In this document: positions 26,101 to 34,475 of the stretch, piece by piece
How positions within the stretch are numbered: the stretch's first letter is position 1
Layout: each line of letters begins with the position of its first letter
DNA from: Bacillota bacterium
Lineage (GTDB): Bacteria > Bacillota > DSM-12270 > Thermacetogeniales > Thermacetogeniaceae
Reading direction: 5' to 3'
Length of the DNA stretch: 55,057 bases
Assembly (NCBI GenBank): GCA_029907475.1
Contig: JARYLU010000018.1
Span: forward strand, 1-55,057
Program-made: the position numbers and the translations under genes
Notes under the pieces: model-generated
Told to the model about the DNA's origin: nothing
The model's input: only the letters and a program-made list of their open reading frames with translations
Database searches by the model: none

Positions 26101-27162
26101 CTAAAATTTAACAAGTGTTTTGGAACCGGTGGTTTCCTGTAAAAGCCGGGAGGTAAAAGCCGTAACATCCTCCCTTGTCAGGGGCGTTTCGATCTGTTCC
26201 TCCCCCGGCTGCGCTCTTCCCAGGGCCTGTGCCGCTGCAGCGAGGAGGAAGGAGAGTTCCGCCTCTGCCTTTTCCGTCTCTTCCCGCGGCGTTTCCTTCC
26301 CGGATCTTACATATCCCGAAATGTCCCAGACAATGTCGCAGGGTAGAGGGGAAGGCTGATACCCACTCGTACCGTCAATGACTGCAGTAGAGATTTCAGG
26401 GAAAATCAGCATCACCGGGTCATCAGGATTGAGATAGGAATGGTAGGCTTCTACTTTATAGTGGCGGCTTAAAGCATGACTCAAAATTTCTTGGATGACC
26501 AGGCTTCCCGTCCCCGGTGCACCCTTAATGAGGTAGCGCTCCCGGCACCCGGCGGAGAGGAATGAGATGAAATCCACAGGGCCATCAGGAGCAATGGTAT
26601 CCGCGAAAAAATGTTTGAGTTGGGACGATTTCGGAAAAATTTTCTGCGCCCAGCCTGCAACCCGGATCTTAACCGCTTCTTCATCCAGCTCCTTCCGGTA
26701 ATGCAGAGAGATCCGCCTCCAGGCGTCCCCGGCTTCCTCGAGGAGTTCTGCCGCCTGCACGCGGGCCTGCCGGCCCGCCTCGCGCCGGTTTCCTTCTGCT
26801 TCCCGCTCTTTTCCTTGAGGCGAGGAGTGATCCGGCAGGGTTATCTCTATTACTCTGGGCACAAGCGCGGGACCTCCCCTGTTTAAATTGTAAGGCAGGC
26901 CGTCCAGGATACCTGCTCCCAAAGCGCGCACAACCAAACCCTCCAGGGTCATGTGATCCTCTGGTTTGTGAAAGTAATCCACCTGGTACCCCCGGTCCGT
27001 AAGGGCAAGTCCCAACAAACGCAAAAATAAACTCTTCCCTCCCGGAGAAGAGCCCTTCAACAGGTAAACGTACTTTAGATCCTGAAGGACTTCCTCCCAA
27101 TACGAAAAAAATCCCCGGCTTGTTAAAGAGCTTGCAAAAACATGTTTATTCCGGACTCGCAT
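26101..27162 (-). CDS. PRK06851-type P-loop protein with duplicated ATPase halves
   Basis: A conserved Firmicutes ATPase-like protein of unknown function, with two repeated nucleotide-binding halves. The first has a P-loop GSSPGGKSLFLRLLG near residue 37. The second half carries KGAPGTGSLVIQEIL in the corresponding place, where the usual Lys after Gly is replaced by Ser, so it may not bind ATP. Each half continues with matching segments (YQVDYFHKPEDHMTLEGLVV and YKVEAYHSYLNPDDPVMLIF). The family is found mainly in spore formers. A hairpin sits directly before the ATG and may mask the ribosome site. It lies between the MinJ-like gene and uvrB. Confidence 0.75.
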   Translation of the reverse strand: MRVRNKHVFASSLTSRGFFSYWEEVLQDLKYVYLLKGSSPGGKSLFLRLLGLALTDRGYQVDYFHKPEDHMTLEGLVVRALGAGILDGLPYNLNRGGPALVPRVIEITLPDHSSPQGKEREAEGNRREAGRQARVQAAELLEEAGDAWRRISLHYRKELDEEAVKIRVAGWAQKIFPKSSQLKHFFADTIAPDGPVDFISFLSAGCRERYLIKGAPGTGSLVIQEILSHALSRHYKVEAYHSYLNPDDPVMLIFPEISTAVIDGTSGYQPSPLPCDIVWDISGYVRSGKETPREETEKAEAELSFLLAAAAQALGRAQPGEEQIETPLTREDVTAFTSRLLQETTGSKTLVKF

Positions 27163-27169
27163 TTTTAAG

Positions 27170-27193
27170 CCTGCCCGATTTTTACCGGGCAGG
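27170..27193 (-). promoter_or_regulatory. Hairpin that may cover the ribosome site of the P-loop gene
   Basis: CCTGCCCG (27170-27177) pairs perfectly with CGGGCAGG (27186-27193) over an eight-base loop. On the minus strand the 3' arm contains the only SD-like bases (GGCAGG), seven bases before ATG 27162. The stem could limit translation. The 144-base gap to the MinJ-like gene is otherwise AT-rich, with no clear terminator. Confidence 0.35.
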
Positions 27194-27306
27194 GACCCTC
27201 ACCCCCTGTAAAAAAAATATTTTTTCCAACCCGGAAGCCTGTTTGATATTATTAAATTATTACACAGGGGGAGGAGTTGTGACTTGCATGCCGGAAAAGA
27301 AAAAAG

Positions 27307-28557
27307 TTAATAATTGGATCGGAAATGGAAGAAGCGCCGCACGAGATTTTTTAAAGGGCTGGCCATCGTGTAATCGACGTTGGGCAAATCACCCGGCTCG
27401 GGAACAAGAATCAAGCCGAGGGGGACTCCCTCCTCCCGGAGAACCTGAACCCGCAACGAAGAACCCGCGGAGGAGGTTACTTCCATGATGAAAGATGAAT
27501 TAACGAGTTCCAGTGCGGAAAGAAGCTCCGCGCGCGAGTTGACGGGAACTCCCCCGAGCCTCAGGATCACGTCGCCCGCACGGAGACCCGCTCTTGCAGC
27601 CGGAGAACCTTTAAAAACATCCAAAACCATGACCCCCCGGGAGGGAGGAACAAACCTTGGTCTTCCCTCAAACTCGGCACGCCGCCCTAAATGAATCACA
27701 AGTTCATGACCCAGGGGGGCAAATAAAGCAGCGAGAACCGCCCACCGGGAGTAGTGAGAAGCGAGCACCGCAAGGCCGAGCAGGACCAAACTGAAAAGGG
27801 CAAGATTCAAAGCGGAGTGCTTCGCTTTCTCGCGGGGCAAACGCGTGATTGCCAGCTCTCCGTAGCCTAAAGCAGCAACCACAGGGAAGATGCTATAAAT
27901 GATTTCCTGGTTTTCCAGTTCTCCCCAGGGGCGGATCAACGGCCACCATTCGGGCATCTTGATGATGTCTCCCGGCACCTGGTGTGGGACCCCGGTGAGG
28001 ATCGCCATCACCGCAAGGGGAATTGGCCAGAATTTTTGCAGGTTAAAAGCCCCGACCACCCGCCCAAAACGGTTGCGGACATAGACGGGGAGGGGATCAA
28101 AATGGCCGCTTATGAGAATTAAAACGCTCTCCACCAGGTGCAGGACGGCAACCAACCCCATTAAAGCGGAAATATTCACCTTTGGGTAACCGGTCACAAG
28201 GGAAAAAAGGGCGAGGATTCCGCCGGCGTAGGAAAAACATAAGAAACGAGGGTTGATTAACATCAAAGCAATGGCCAGCAACCATAAATACCCAATTCCC
28301 AGCCCGTTGATGGAGATGCCAAAAAGAACCATTAAGCAACTTCCGGCCAGACCCCCGATAATTCCGTAACCCAGAGCAACTCCCGCAACCCTGAAGGGGG
28401 AATCCCGAAAACCAAAGAGGGCCTCTTTGGTCCGCAGCATGCGTTGATACTGCAACCAGACCAGAAGAACCACAAGCCAGAAAAAGGGCTCGGTCAGAAC
28501 CCGCAGGAACACAAAACCAACAAGAGGTAAAACCTCGCGCCAGGGAAAATCCATCAA
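27307..28557 (-). CDS. MinJ-like PDZ membrane protein
   Basis: Membrane protein with about eight predicted transmembrane helices in the first 290 residues and a C-terminal PDZ domain (GVMVLDVFKGSPAARAGLRA, GDVILRLGGVPVNSRAE), about residues 310-400. The architecture and position fit B. subtilis MinJ (YvjD), which bridges DivIVA to MinCD and selects the division site; there too it neighbours ctpB and ftsEX. Length 416 matches. It lies 10 bases after ctpA in the same direction. The MinJ assignment rests on domain order and synteny; sequence identity to MinJ is likely low. Confidence 0.7.
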   Translation of the reverse strand: MMDFPWREVLPLVGFVFLRVLTEPFFWLVVLLVWLQYQRMLRTKEALFGFRDSPFRVAGVALGYGIIGGLAGSCLMVLFGISINGLGIGYLWLLAIALMLINPRFLCFSYAGGILALFSLVTGYPKVNISALMGLVAVLHLVESVLILISGHFDPLPVYVRNRFGRVVGAFNLQKFWPIPLAVMAILTGVPHQVPGDIIKMPEWWPLIRPWGELENQEIIYSIFPVVAALGYGELAITRLPREKAKHSALNLALFSLVLLGLAVLASHYSRWAVLAALFAPLGHELVIHLGRRAEFEGRPRFVPPSRGVMVLDVFKGSPAARAGLRAGDVILRLGGVPVNSRAELLSALELVNSSFIMEVTSSAGSSLRVQVLREEGVPLGLILVPEPGDLPNVDYTMASPLKNLVRRFFHFRSNY

Positions 28558-28567
28558 GAACCGCCTC

Positions 28568-29746
28568 CTAAGCCACCTTTTCTCCGCCCTGCCGGAGGCG
28601 GTCCTTCAGGAGCCGGACTGCCTCTTCCAACTGCAGGTCCTTTCCTGCACCGTTAGGCTGCTCCACCAGCACATCGGGCTCAATTCCCTTGTTATGAATA
28701 TCCCTTCCTTTTGGTGTCAGGTATTTATCTGTCGTCAACTTCACTCCCACGTCCGAATCCAGATTAAAAACGGTCTGCACAAGGCCTTTTCCAAAGGTGC
28801 GGGTCCCTACGAGGATCCCGCTTCCCGTATCTTTAATCGCCCCAGCCACGATTTCGGAAGCGCTGGCGCTCCCTTCGTTTATGAGCACGACCAGAGGTAC
28901 TTTGATCCGGGTTCCGGCGCGGGAAGACTGCCAGACCTCTTCGGCTCCCCCCCGGTGTACGATGCGGACTACCGGTCCCTCAGGAATAAAGTAGCCGGCA
29001 AGTTCCACCGCAGTCTGGAGGTCGCCGCCGGGGTTTCCCCGCAGGTCCACGATCAACCCCTGGTAACCCCCTGACTCGAGAGCAGAAAGGGTTTCTTTCA
29101 ACTGGTTAATCGTACTCGTCCGGTTAAAATGCATCACTTGCAGGTAGCCGATCCCGGGATGTTGAGAAAGCATCCTGCCGGTAACCGAAGGAACTGAAAT
29201 CTGCTCACGCACTAAATTAACGTCAAAAAAGCGGTTGGTTGTTTTCCGCCAGATTTTGAGCGAGACACTGGTACCCGGTTTTCCCCGTAACAGCCTGGCA
29301 GCTTCAACTAAAGATATTTTCGTAACTTCTTTTCCGTTAATTTGAACAATCCGGTCCCCGCTCTTAAGGCCGGCGCGCGCTGCAGGGGTGCCGGGTAAAG
29401 GAGCCACAACCACGAGCTGCTTCTCCTGGTCGAGATCAATTTCCACACCGATCCCCCCGAAAGACCCCTCGATCTGAAGGTTTAACTCCCTGTAGGCGTC
29501 CCGGTCCAGGTAAACGGAATAGGGGTCGCCCAGGGCATCCACCATCCCCCTGATGGCGCCTTCGATTAAGGCGGGGGTACTCACTGTATCGATATACTGG
29601 GTTTTAATCAGCATCCAGGTTCTGACGAACTTGGCAAGGTTGTTTTCCTCTGCCCAAAGAAAAAGGCCCCCTAACCCGGCCCCCAAACAAAGCAAAATCA
29701 CACCTACGGCAGCAATTCCACCAAAACGCCGCTTCAGCCTGCCCAC
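28568..29746 (-). CDS. C-terminal processing protease, S41 family
   Basis: Membrane-anchored serine protease that cleaves extracytoplasmic C-termini; B. subtilis CtpB activates SpoIVFA during sporulation. From GTG 29746 the order is a membrane helix (11-32), an N-terminal helical domain, PDZ (about 97-180) and the S41 core with candidate catalytic S295 (EGSASASE), K320 (TFGKGLVQT) and Q324; the 25-residue S-K spacing matches CtpB. The start is uncertain: GTG 29746 overlaps its own GGAGG, and the frame stays open to 29917. It precedes the MinJ-like gene. A palindrome lies about 60 bases upstream of the chosen start. Confidence 0.88.
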   Translation of the reverse strand: MGRLKRRFGGIAAVGVILLCLGAGLGGLFLWAEENNLAKFVRTWMLIKTQYIDTVSTPALIEGAIRGMVDALGDPYSVYLDRDAYRELNLQIEGSFGGIGVEIDLDQEKQLVVVAPLPGTPAARAGLKSGDRIVQINGKEVTKISLVEAARLLRGKPGTSVSLKIWRKTTNRFFDVNLVREQISVPSVTGRMLSQHPGIGYLQVMHFNRTSTINQLKETLSALESGGYQGLIVDLRGNPGGDLQTAVELAGYFIPEGPVVRIVHRGGAEEVWQSSRAGTRIKVPLVVLINEGSASASEIVAGAIKDTGSGILVGTRTFGKGLVQTVFNLDSDVGVKLTTDKYLTPKGRDIHNKGIEPDVLVEQPNGAGKDLQLEEAVRLLKDRLRQGGEKVA

Positions 29747-29805
29747 CTCCTGGAAAATAACCCCTGCAGCAAGAATTTCCCCTTTCCTGCTATCCCCACT
29801 ATATG

Positions 29806-29825
29806 AATAATCGTACACGATTATT
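29806..29825. promoter_or_regulatory. 20-base palindrome upstream of ctpA
   Basis: AATAATCGTA and CACGATTATT (29806-29825) form a palindrome broken only at the central two bases. It sits 60-80 bases before the chosen ctpA start. On the minus strand TTGTGA and GATAAT with 18-base spacing lie just upstream, so the palindrome would cover the start region. This is the layout of a dimeric repressor operator; the regulator is unknown. Confidence 0.45.
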
Positions 29826-29891
29826 ATCGATTTGAAAACCCTTATTTCACAAGATATTTCAGCCCTCATTTTTCGTTTTGCTAGCCGTTTG

Positions 29892-30014
29892 CTAACGAGA
29901 ACCACCCAGAGAACCACTAAAGACGCGCTCTATGGCCCGGACGGCCTCTAATTGGGTATCGGGGAGGACGTGGGAGTAGATGTCCAGCGTGGTTTTGATG
30001 CTTTTATCTTTCAT
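29892..30014 (-). pseudogene. Tyrosine recombinase, C-terminal remnant
   Basis: The 40-residue frame reads KSIKTTLDIYSHVLPDTQ followed by LEAVRAIERVFSG. This matches the last catalytic segment of phage-type integrases (GH-SI-TTLD-YSHV), including the active-site Tyr. The upstream four fifths of the gene are absent, so it cannot function. It lies in the 386-base gap between ctpA and the DUF6922 gene. The bases on either side (30015-30133) show nothing further. Confidence 0.75.
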
Positions 30015-30133
30015 ATATTACTTTTGGCGGCCCCTACCAACCTTTCAATCCTACTCCTGGGGTCAGGGTGAGTTAACGAATATTTCGCCAATTTCCGCTA
30101 AAACGCGTTAACTATCCCCGCGCAGCTTCTCTT

Positions 30134-30472
30134 TTATCGAGATAGGGATGGCGGCACCCGGCGCCGCCGCCACCTTTCGGCACGGGTCTCGTTTTCCCGC
30201 TTTTTCCTTTCCCGCCAGTACTCTTCCTCATCCAGGAAAAGGAGGCCCCAGAGATTGGCCACCGGTTCAGGCAGTTCCCGCAGCCCGTAGAAATCCTTGA
30301 GAAATACCTCTTTAATTCTCTCTTCCCCGTAGTAATCGAAAATCCAGAGAACCTGGTCCCAGGAGCCCCGGGTCAAAACGGTTTTTACGACCAGTTCTGC
30401 CTGCTCTTCGGCATCGATTTTGTCGAAGCCGTAGTTCCTGAAGAGAGGGGCAAAAGAATCCGGGAGCTTCAA
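30134..30472 (-). CDS. DUF6922-like partner of the AbiEii nucleotidyltransferase
   Basis: A 112-residue protein matching the DUF6922 pattern seen next to AbiEii-type nucleotidyltransferases: LPDSFAPLFRNYGFDKIDAE, then VLTRGSWDQVLWIFDYYG and a C-terminal region rich in Arg/Glu. It is probably the antitoxin or partner half of a toxin-antitoxin-like pair, by association. It overlaps the end of the upstream nucleotidyltransferase by four bases (ATGA), so the two are translated together. Here the partner follows the enzyme, the reverse of the usual AbiEi-AbiEii order. A basic C-terminus (RAERWRRRR) could contact nucleic acid. Confidence 0.65.
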   Translation of the reverse strand: MKLPDSFAPLFRNYGFDKIDAEEQAELVVKTVLTRGSWDQVLWIFDYYGEERIKEVFLKDFYGLRELPEPVANLWGLLFLDEEEYWRERKKRENETRAERWRRRRVPPSLSR

Positions 30473-31191
30473 AGCCGCGGCCCCCTTCTTTTGAGCAGCT
30501 GAGCTTTGACGGCCTCGGAGGCCTTCCGGGCGAGGTACCCGTCGATTTCGTTGCTGCCGATCTTTTCCCCGATCAAAGCATCAAGAGCGGACTCTTTATC
30601 CGGAATGTCCTCTGTATAAGCGAGCTGTTCCAGGAAAAGTTTGGGCGAAAACACCGGCTCCCCGTCAATTACGAACTTTTTGGGAGCCTTTTCCAGAATG
30701 TACTTAATGCTGATCGTGCCGGTTTTGAGCAGAAAGTACAGGTCGATGTAATCCCTGTAGCTTGTCCGCCTGCCGATGGTATAGGCTTTCATCAGGGCTA
30801 TCTCGCGAGGAGAGGCCAGCCTGATCCCGGCCAGGCTTTCGGCTACTTCCCGGCCGTCGACAAAGGGCTCCACCAGCGGGAAAGGATAAGCACGAAACGT
30901 TAATTTCGTTCCAGAGGCGGCAATGATTGCCTGGTCCAGCTTCTTGAGTTCTACCCGAAGATTTTTTTGAGAGAACAACCCGGACAGTTCTCTGTAGATT
31001 TCGTTGAAATTGATTTCGTCTTTAGTTCCCATCTGAAAAAAGTCCAGGTCGTAGGATTTCCTGTGGCCGAGCTGCAGGGCCAGCGCCGTTCCACCGGCCA
31101 GGTAGTATTTTTTCCGGATCAAGTCGGTGGTACCGAGCAGAGAGCACAAGCGCCAGCCGCTCTCATCCAGCACCTGAAATGCGGACATCAT
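30469..31191 (-). CDS. AbiEii-family nucleotidyltransferase
   Basis: Nucleotidyltransferase of the AbiEii/AbiGii type. Family members act as toxins in abortive infection by transferring nucleotides to tRNA or other acceptors (as shown for MenT). The core motif is YYLAGGTALALQLGHRKS followed by YDLDFF, giving G33-G34 and candidate metal-binding D48 and D50. A helical C-terminal domain follows with SPREIALMKAYTIGRR and DYIDLYFLL, typical of the family. ATG 31191, or 31188, has GGGAGAAG just upstream; in-frame extension to 31266 lacks a ribosome site. It sits between two gene ghosts, which suggests arrival by recombination. Confidence 0.8.
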   Translation of the reverse strand: MMSAFQVLDESGWRLCSLLGTTDLIRKKYYLAGGTALALQLGHRKSYDLDFFQMGTKDEINFNEIYRELSGLFSQKNLRVELKKLDQAIIAASGTKLTFRAYPFPLVEPFVDGREVAESLAGIRLASPREIALMKAYTIGRRTSYRDYIDLYFLLKTGTISIKYILEKAPKKFVIDGEPVFSPKLFLEQLAYTEDIPDKESALDALIGEKIGSNEIDGYLARKASEAVKAQLLKRRGPRL

Positions 31192-31263
31192 CTTCTCCCT
31201 TCCTGTTTTTGCCTTCCTGCTGCTTATTATACCAAAAAATCGGATACCTCGCTTTTGCTTCTC

Positions 31264-31298
31264 CAAAAAAAGAGGAGCCGTTCCAAAGCGGCCCCTCT
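31264..31298 (-). terminator. Intrinsic terminator of the ftsEX-M23 transcript
   Basis: AGAGGAGCCG (31271-31280) pairs with CGGCCCCTCT (31289-31298), one A-C mismatch, and on the minus strand is followed by seven T's. It lies downstream of the M23 gene and its broken copy and just upstream of the AbiEii gene. Confidence 0.75.
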
Positions 31299-31303
31299 GA
31301 ACG

Positions 31304-31485
31304 TCATTGCTTTCTTTTCTTTCTCAGCTTTCCCGTTCCGGCCAATGCAAACGAAGCCAACCCGCCGCAGCCGATGATCAGCAGCGGGTCGATGTGCTTG
31401 CCCCTCAGCGCGTCGTAAACCTCCAGGTGCAGGGGGCCCCGACGATTCGCCCGTCGAGCCGACCAGGGACAGGATGCCGGTACTG
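31304..31485 (-). pseudogene. Frameshifted tail of a second M23 peptidase
   Basis: Immediately after the stop codon of the intact M23 gene, one frame reads ILSLVGSTGESSGP and the next reads HLEVYDALRGKHIDPLLI, then a Gly-rich hydrophobic helix and RKKRKQ. Together these are the end of an M23 domain (VGSTG-STGPHLHLEV) with the HLH pair damaged at the frame change. It is a partial, broken copy from a different M23 protein, one that ended in a membrane-type helix. It cannot be active. Confidence 0.6.
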
Positions 31486-32628
31486 CTACAAATAGCTGGA
31501 GGGGTTCTGGGGCTCCCCGTTTACCCGCACCTCAAAGTGGAGGTGGGGACCGGTGCTCCACCCCGTGCTTCCCACCAGCCCAATCTTTTCCCCCTGGCGG
31601 ACCTGGCTCCCGTTTCCTGCCACGATACGCGACAGGTGAGCGTAAAGGGTCGAATAACCACCGCCGTGGTCGATCACAACCACCTGTCCGTAACCGCCCA
31701 TCCACCCCGTATAGATTACCGTTCCATCGTCGGAAGCCACCACCGCCGCTCCGGAAGGAGCCGCGATGTCAATTCCCGTATGCATGCGGGACTGGCGCAA
31801 GATAGGGTGAAAGCGCATCCCGTATCCTGAAGTAATCGTGCCGTGGCCGGGTACGGGCCAGATGAAGCGCCCAGTCCCCTTACGGGGGGAGGGGTTCTTT
31901 GCCTGGAGCTGCTGGATAATTTGAGCCAGGCGGCGGGATGTGGCTTCAAGCTCGTCGAGGGCGCGCTCATAAGCTTCCCGCTCTGATTCAAGTTGATCCA
32001 GCACCCCCTTTCGTTCTTCGCTGCGCGCTGCAAGGTAGGTCTGCTTTACCCGCGTCTGCTCCCGGAGCAGGACCAGCCTCTCCTGCCGGGCCTCCAAATC
32101 TTTTTTGCGTTTTTCAACCAGGTCGCGCTGGGCGGCCAGTTCTTTCATTAATTTGATATCCTGTTCGGCGATCCGCTGCATTAAATCAAAACGGGTGAGA
32201 AAGTCGCCCAAGCTCGTGGCTTGCAGGAGCACCTCCAGATAAGAAACCTGCCCCTCGGTATAAATGTCGCGGAGGCGCTGGTGCAAGATATCGGTCCGTT
32301 CCTCAAGATCGTCCTCCGCTTTCTGGAGTTCCTGCCGGGCTACGTCGATCGCCTGCTCAAGCGCAGTTAAATCGTTATTCAGGGCATGAAGCTCCTGTTC
32401 GGCCTGGTTAATGTCCCGGTCGAGCCTGGCAAGTTCTTCGAGAATATTCTTCTGTTTACGTTCATTTTCCTGGATCTGCTGCTTCCGGACCTGGATCATC
32501 CGGTTCACTTCATTAAGTTCTCTTTTCCGCTCATCTAACTCCGAAGCCCAGCTCGGCCAGAGCGCGCCGAAGGCAAGTACCATCCCGAGCAGGAGACTGA
32601 CCAGTGCTTTTAAGGTATTACCCTTCAA
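31486..32628 (-). CDS. Secreted coiled-coil M23 murein hydrolase
   Basis: Probable endopeptidase of peptidoglycan activated by FtsEX (EnvC/PcsB-like arrangement). TTG 32628 is chosen because AAGGAGG is nine bases upstream; it gives a clean signal peptide ending near SWAS. Residues about 30-240 are coiled coil. The C-terminal M23 domain shows zinc ligands in GYGMRFHP, MHTGIDIAAPSG and GPHLHFEV. Length 380 is typical. It lies 58 bases after ftsX in the same direction, which is the context that suggests FtsEX control. A frameshifted second M23 tail follows directly. Confidence 0.88.
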   Translation of the reverse strand: MKGNTLKALVSLLLGMVLAFGALWPSWASELDERKRELNEVNRMIQVRKQQIQENERKQKNILEELARLDRDINQAEQELHALNNDLTALEQAIDVARQELQKAEDDLEERTDILHQRLRDIYTEGQVSYLEVLLQATSLGDFLTRFDLMQRIAEQDIKLMKELAAQRDLVEKRKKDLEARQERLVLLREQTRVKQTYLAARSEERKGVLDQLESEREAYERALDELEATSRRLAQIIQQLQAKNPSPRKGTGRFIWPVPGHGTITSGYGMRFHPILRQSRMHTGIDIAAPSGAAVVASDDGTVIYTGWMGGYGQVVVIDHGGGYSTLYAHLSRIVAGNGSQVRQGEKIGLVGSTGWSTGPHLHFEVRVNGEPQNPSSYL

Positions 32629-32686
32629 TTTTCCTTCCTCCTTTTCCCTCCACAAACGGGGAGTCTTTTCCCCAAATTTAAAACCC

Positions 32687-33574
32687 CTAAACCCGGAGGT
32701 AGCGGTGCACGGAAATGTAACTCCCGATCAATCCCAAACCGATTCCCGCCGTCAGGAGGCCCTCGAAAAGCTGGAGCAAAAGGCTCCCTTCTTTTACAAG
32801 CGGGAGAAAGGTAAGAGCTGCTTGAATTTTCGAGACAAGCGTCCCGTACGAAAAATAAAGGATACCGATAGCAGTGAGGGCACCGGCCCCGCCCAGGATG
32901 ACCCCCTCCAGGAGAAAGGGCCACCGCACAAACCAGTCGGTCGCACCTACGTACTTCATAATGCTGATCTCCCGGCGCCTGGCATACATGGTGAGGCGGA
33001 TCGTCGTTGCAATGAGGAAGATCGCACAGAGACCCAGCAGTCCCATGATCGCGATACTGACGCGGCGCACCCAGGCCGTGAGTTGAAACAGCTTCTCCAC
33101 AACCTCCTGTCCGTAGCGGACCTTTTCCACGCCCGCCAGCTGGTTGATCGCATTGGCGACAGCGATCACCCGCCGGGGTTCATCAGTGCGAACTTTGTAG
33201 GCATCGGGCAGGGGGTTGGTCCCGCCCAGGCTTTCCCGCAGGCGGCTCCCCTTTCCAAACTGCCGCTCCAGAGAGGCAAGAGCCTCCTCGCGGGAGATAT
33301 AGCGCGTTTCCTTCACGCCGGGAATCTGCACGATCTGGGTGCGGAGCGCCCGCGCGCCCTCTTCCTTGAGCCCCTCCTCGAGGTACACCATAATTTCTAC
33401 ATTTGATTCTACCGTTTTCGAAATGTAATTCGTATTTACCACCAGGAGGATCGAGATCCCCAAAACGAACAGGGAAACTGCCGTTGTTCCCGCAGCCGCA
33501 AAATTTAACCAACCGTTGCGCCTTAAAGAACGAAAGGCTTCCTGGATAATGTAGATCGCAACCCTAAGTCGCAT
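32687..33574 (-). CDS. ftsX: Cell division protein FtsX
   Basis: Permease-like membrane subunit of FtsEX, which couples ATP hydrolysis by FtsE to murein hydrolases at the septum or, in Bacillus, to CwlO. The first helix (about 22-45) is followed by an extracellular domain (residues 50-165) and three helices at about 180-210, 225-250 and 270-290, the usual four-helix FtsX topology. ATG 33574 is preferred with GGGGG about nine bases upstream; ATG 33607 would push deep into ftsE. The start overlaps the ftsE end by 11 bases, so the two are coupled. Confidence 0.93.
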   Translation of the reverse strand: MRLRVAIYIIQEAFRSLRRNGWLNFAAAGTTAVSLFVLGISILLVVNTNYISKTVESNVEIMVYLEEGLKEEGARALRTQIVQIPGVKETRYISREEALASLERQFGKGSRLRESLGGTNPLPDAYKVRTDEPRRVIAVANAINQLAGVEKVRYGQEVVEKLFQLTAWVRRVSIAIMGLLGLCAIFLIATTIRLTMYARRREISIMKYVGATDWFVRWPFLLEGVILGGAGALTAIGILYFSYGTLVSKIQAALTFLPLVKEGSLLLQLFEGLLTAGIGLGLIGSYISVHRYLRV

Positions 33575-34250
33575 GAGCGTAAGCCCCCTGGTATTCATCC
33601 CGGACAATTTGGCCGCGGTCGAGGGCGATCACCCGTTGCCGCAAAGTATCGACAATTTCGCGGGCATGGGTTGCAATCAAGACGGTTGTTCCCCGCCGGT
33701 TAATTTCCTGCAGGTAATTAATAATTTCCCAGGATGTATCCAGATCAAGGTTCCCCGTCGGCTCATCGGCTATCAATAAAGCCGGGTTGTTGACAAGGGC
33801 GCGGGCAATCGCCACCCGCTGTTGCTCCCCCCCGGAAAGCTGGCGGGGATACATCCGGGCGCGTTCTTCCAGGCTCACAAGGCGGAGGACTTCAGGGACG
33901 CGCCGCCTAATCTCGGCCGGTCCCGCTCCTACAACCTGCATGGCAAAGGCGACGTTTTCGAAAACCGTCCGGTCCGGCAAAAGGCGGAAATCCTGAAACA
34001 CCATTCCGATCTGGCGGCGCAGGTAAGGAACTTCGCGCGGTTTCATCCTGACGATGCTCCGCCCTCCGATGTAGATCTGGCCTTTTGTTGGAAGTTCTTC
34101 CCTGAAAATGAGTTTAATCAGGGTCGATTTTCCCGCGCCACTGGGTCCCACAAGAAAGACAAATTCCCTTTTTTCAATGTGAAGTGTCACCCCTAAAAGC
34201 GCCTTCACCCCATTGGCATAAAATTTGGAAACATTGTAGAACTGGATCAA
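33564..34250 (-). CDS. ftsE: Cell division ATP-binding protein FtsE
   Basis: ABC ATPase of the FtsEX complex. Walker A is [15 protein letters not shown] (residues about 36-50), the Q-loop [14 protein letters not shown], the signature [15 protein letters not shown] and Walker [13 protein letters not shown] are all intact, and the H-loop is ATHAREI. TTG 34250 follows AGGTGATC nine bases upstream. It is the first gene of the ftsE-ftsX-M23 unit; a terminator for the transketolase genes lies about 60 bases upstream, so a promoter should sit in the intervening AT-rich stretch, but no good -35/-10 pair was found. Confidence 0.95.
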   Translation of the reverse strand: MIQFYNVSKFYANGVKALLGVTLHIEKREFVFLVGPSGAGKSTLIKLIFREELPTKGQIYIGGRSIVRMKPREVPYLRRQIGMVFQDFRLLPDRTVFENVAFAMQVVGAGPAEIRRRVPEVLRLVSLEERARMYPRQLSGGEQQRVAIARALVNNPALLIADEPTGNLDLDTSWEIINYLQEINRRGTTVLIATHAREIVDTLRQRVIALDRGQIVRDEYQGAYAHAT

Positions 34251-34301
34251 AATGAGATCACCTCAATGTAAATCGGCCGGAGTCCTAAAAATATTACGTC
34301 T

Positions 34302-34338
34302 AAATAAGAAAAACAACCTCCTTTTTGGAAGTTGTTTT
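34302..34338 (-). terminator. Intrinsic terminator of the transketolase transcript
   Basis: AAAACAAC (34310-34317) pairs with GTTGTTTT (34331-34338), with further TCC/GGA pairing inside and an AAAAA loop on the minus strand. A T-rich run follows on that strand. It ends the tktN-tktC transcript and separates it from ftsE. Bases 34339-34475 hold no other feature. Confidence 0.65.
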
Positions 34339-34475
34339 CGACATAAAATGAGAATTTCCTTTTTACTTCCTGTTGAGATTAATAAAAATTGCTATTTTTT
34401 TGCTTCGTAAAATGGAGCCGCACGGCGGGATTCCAGTTTCCCCAACAATTTCCGGATCGGAAAGTCCGTTCGGTC

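Noticed and set aside
27259-27488. Plus-strand gene with a strong GGGGAGGAG site opposite the MinJ-like 3' end
   Set aside because: The ribosome site is good, but most of the frame is antisense to the conserved PDZ domain end and the product is low complexity with Pro/Arg. Probably chance.
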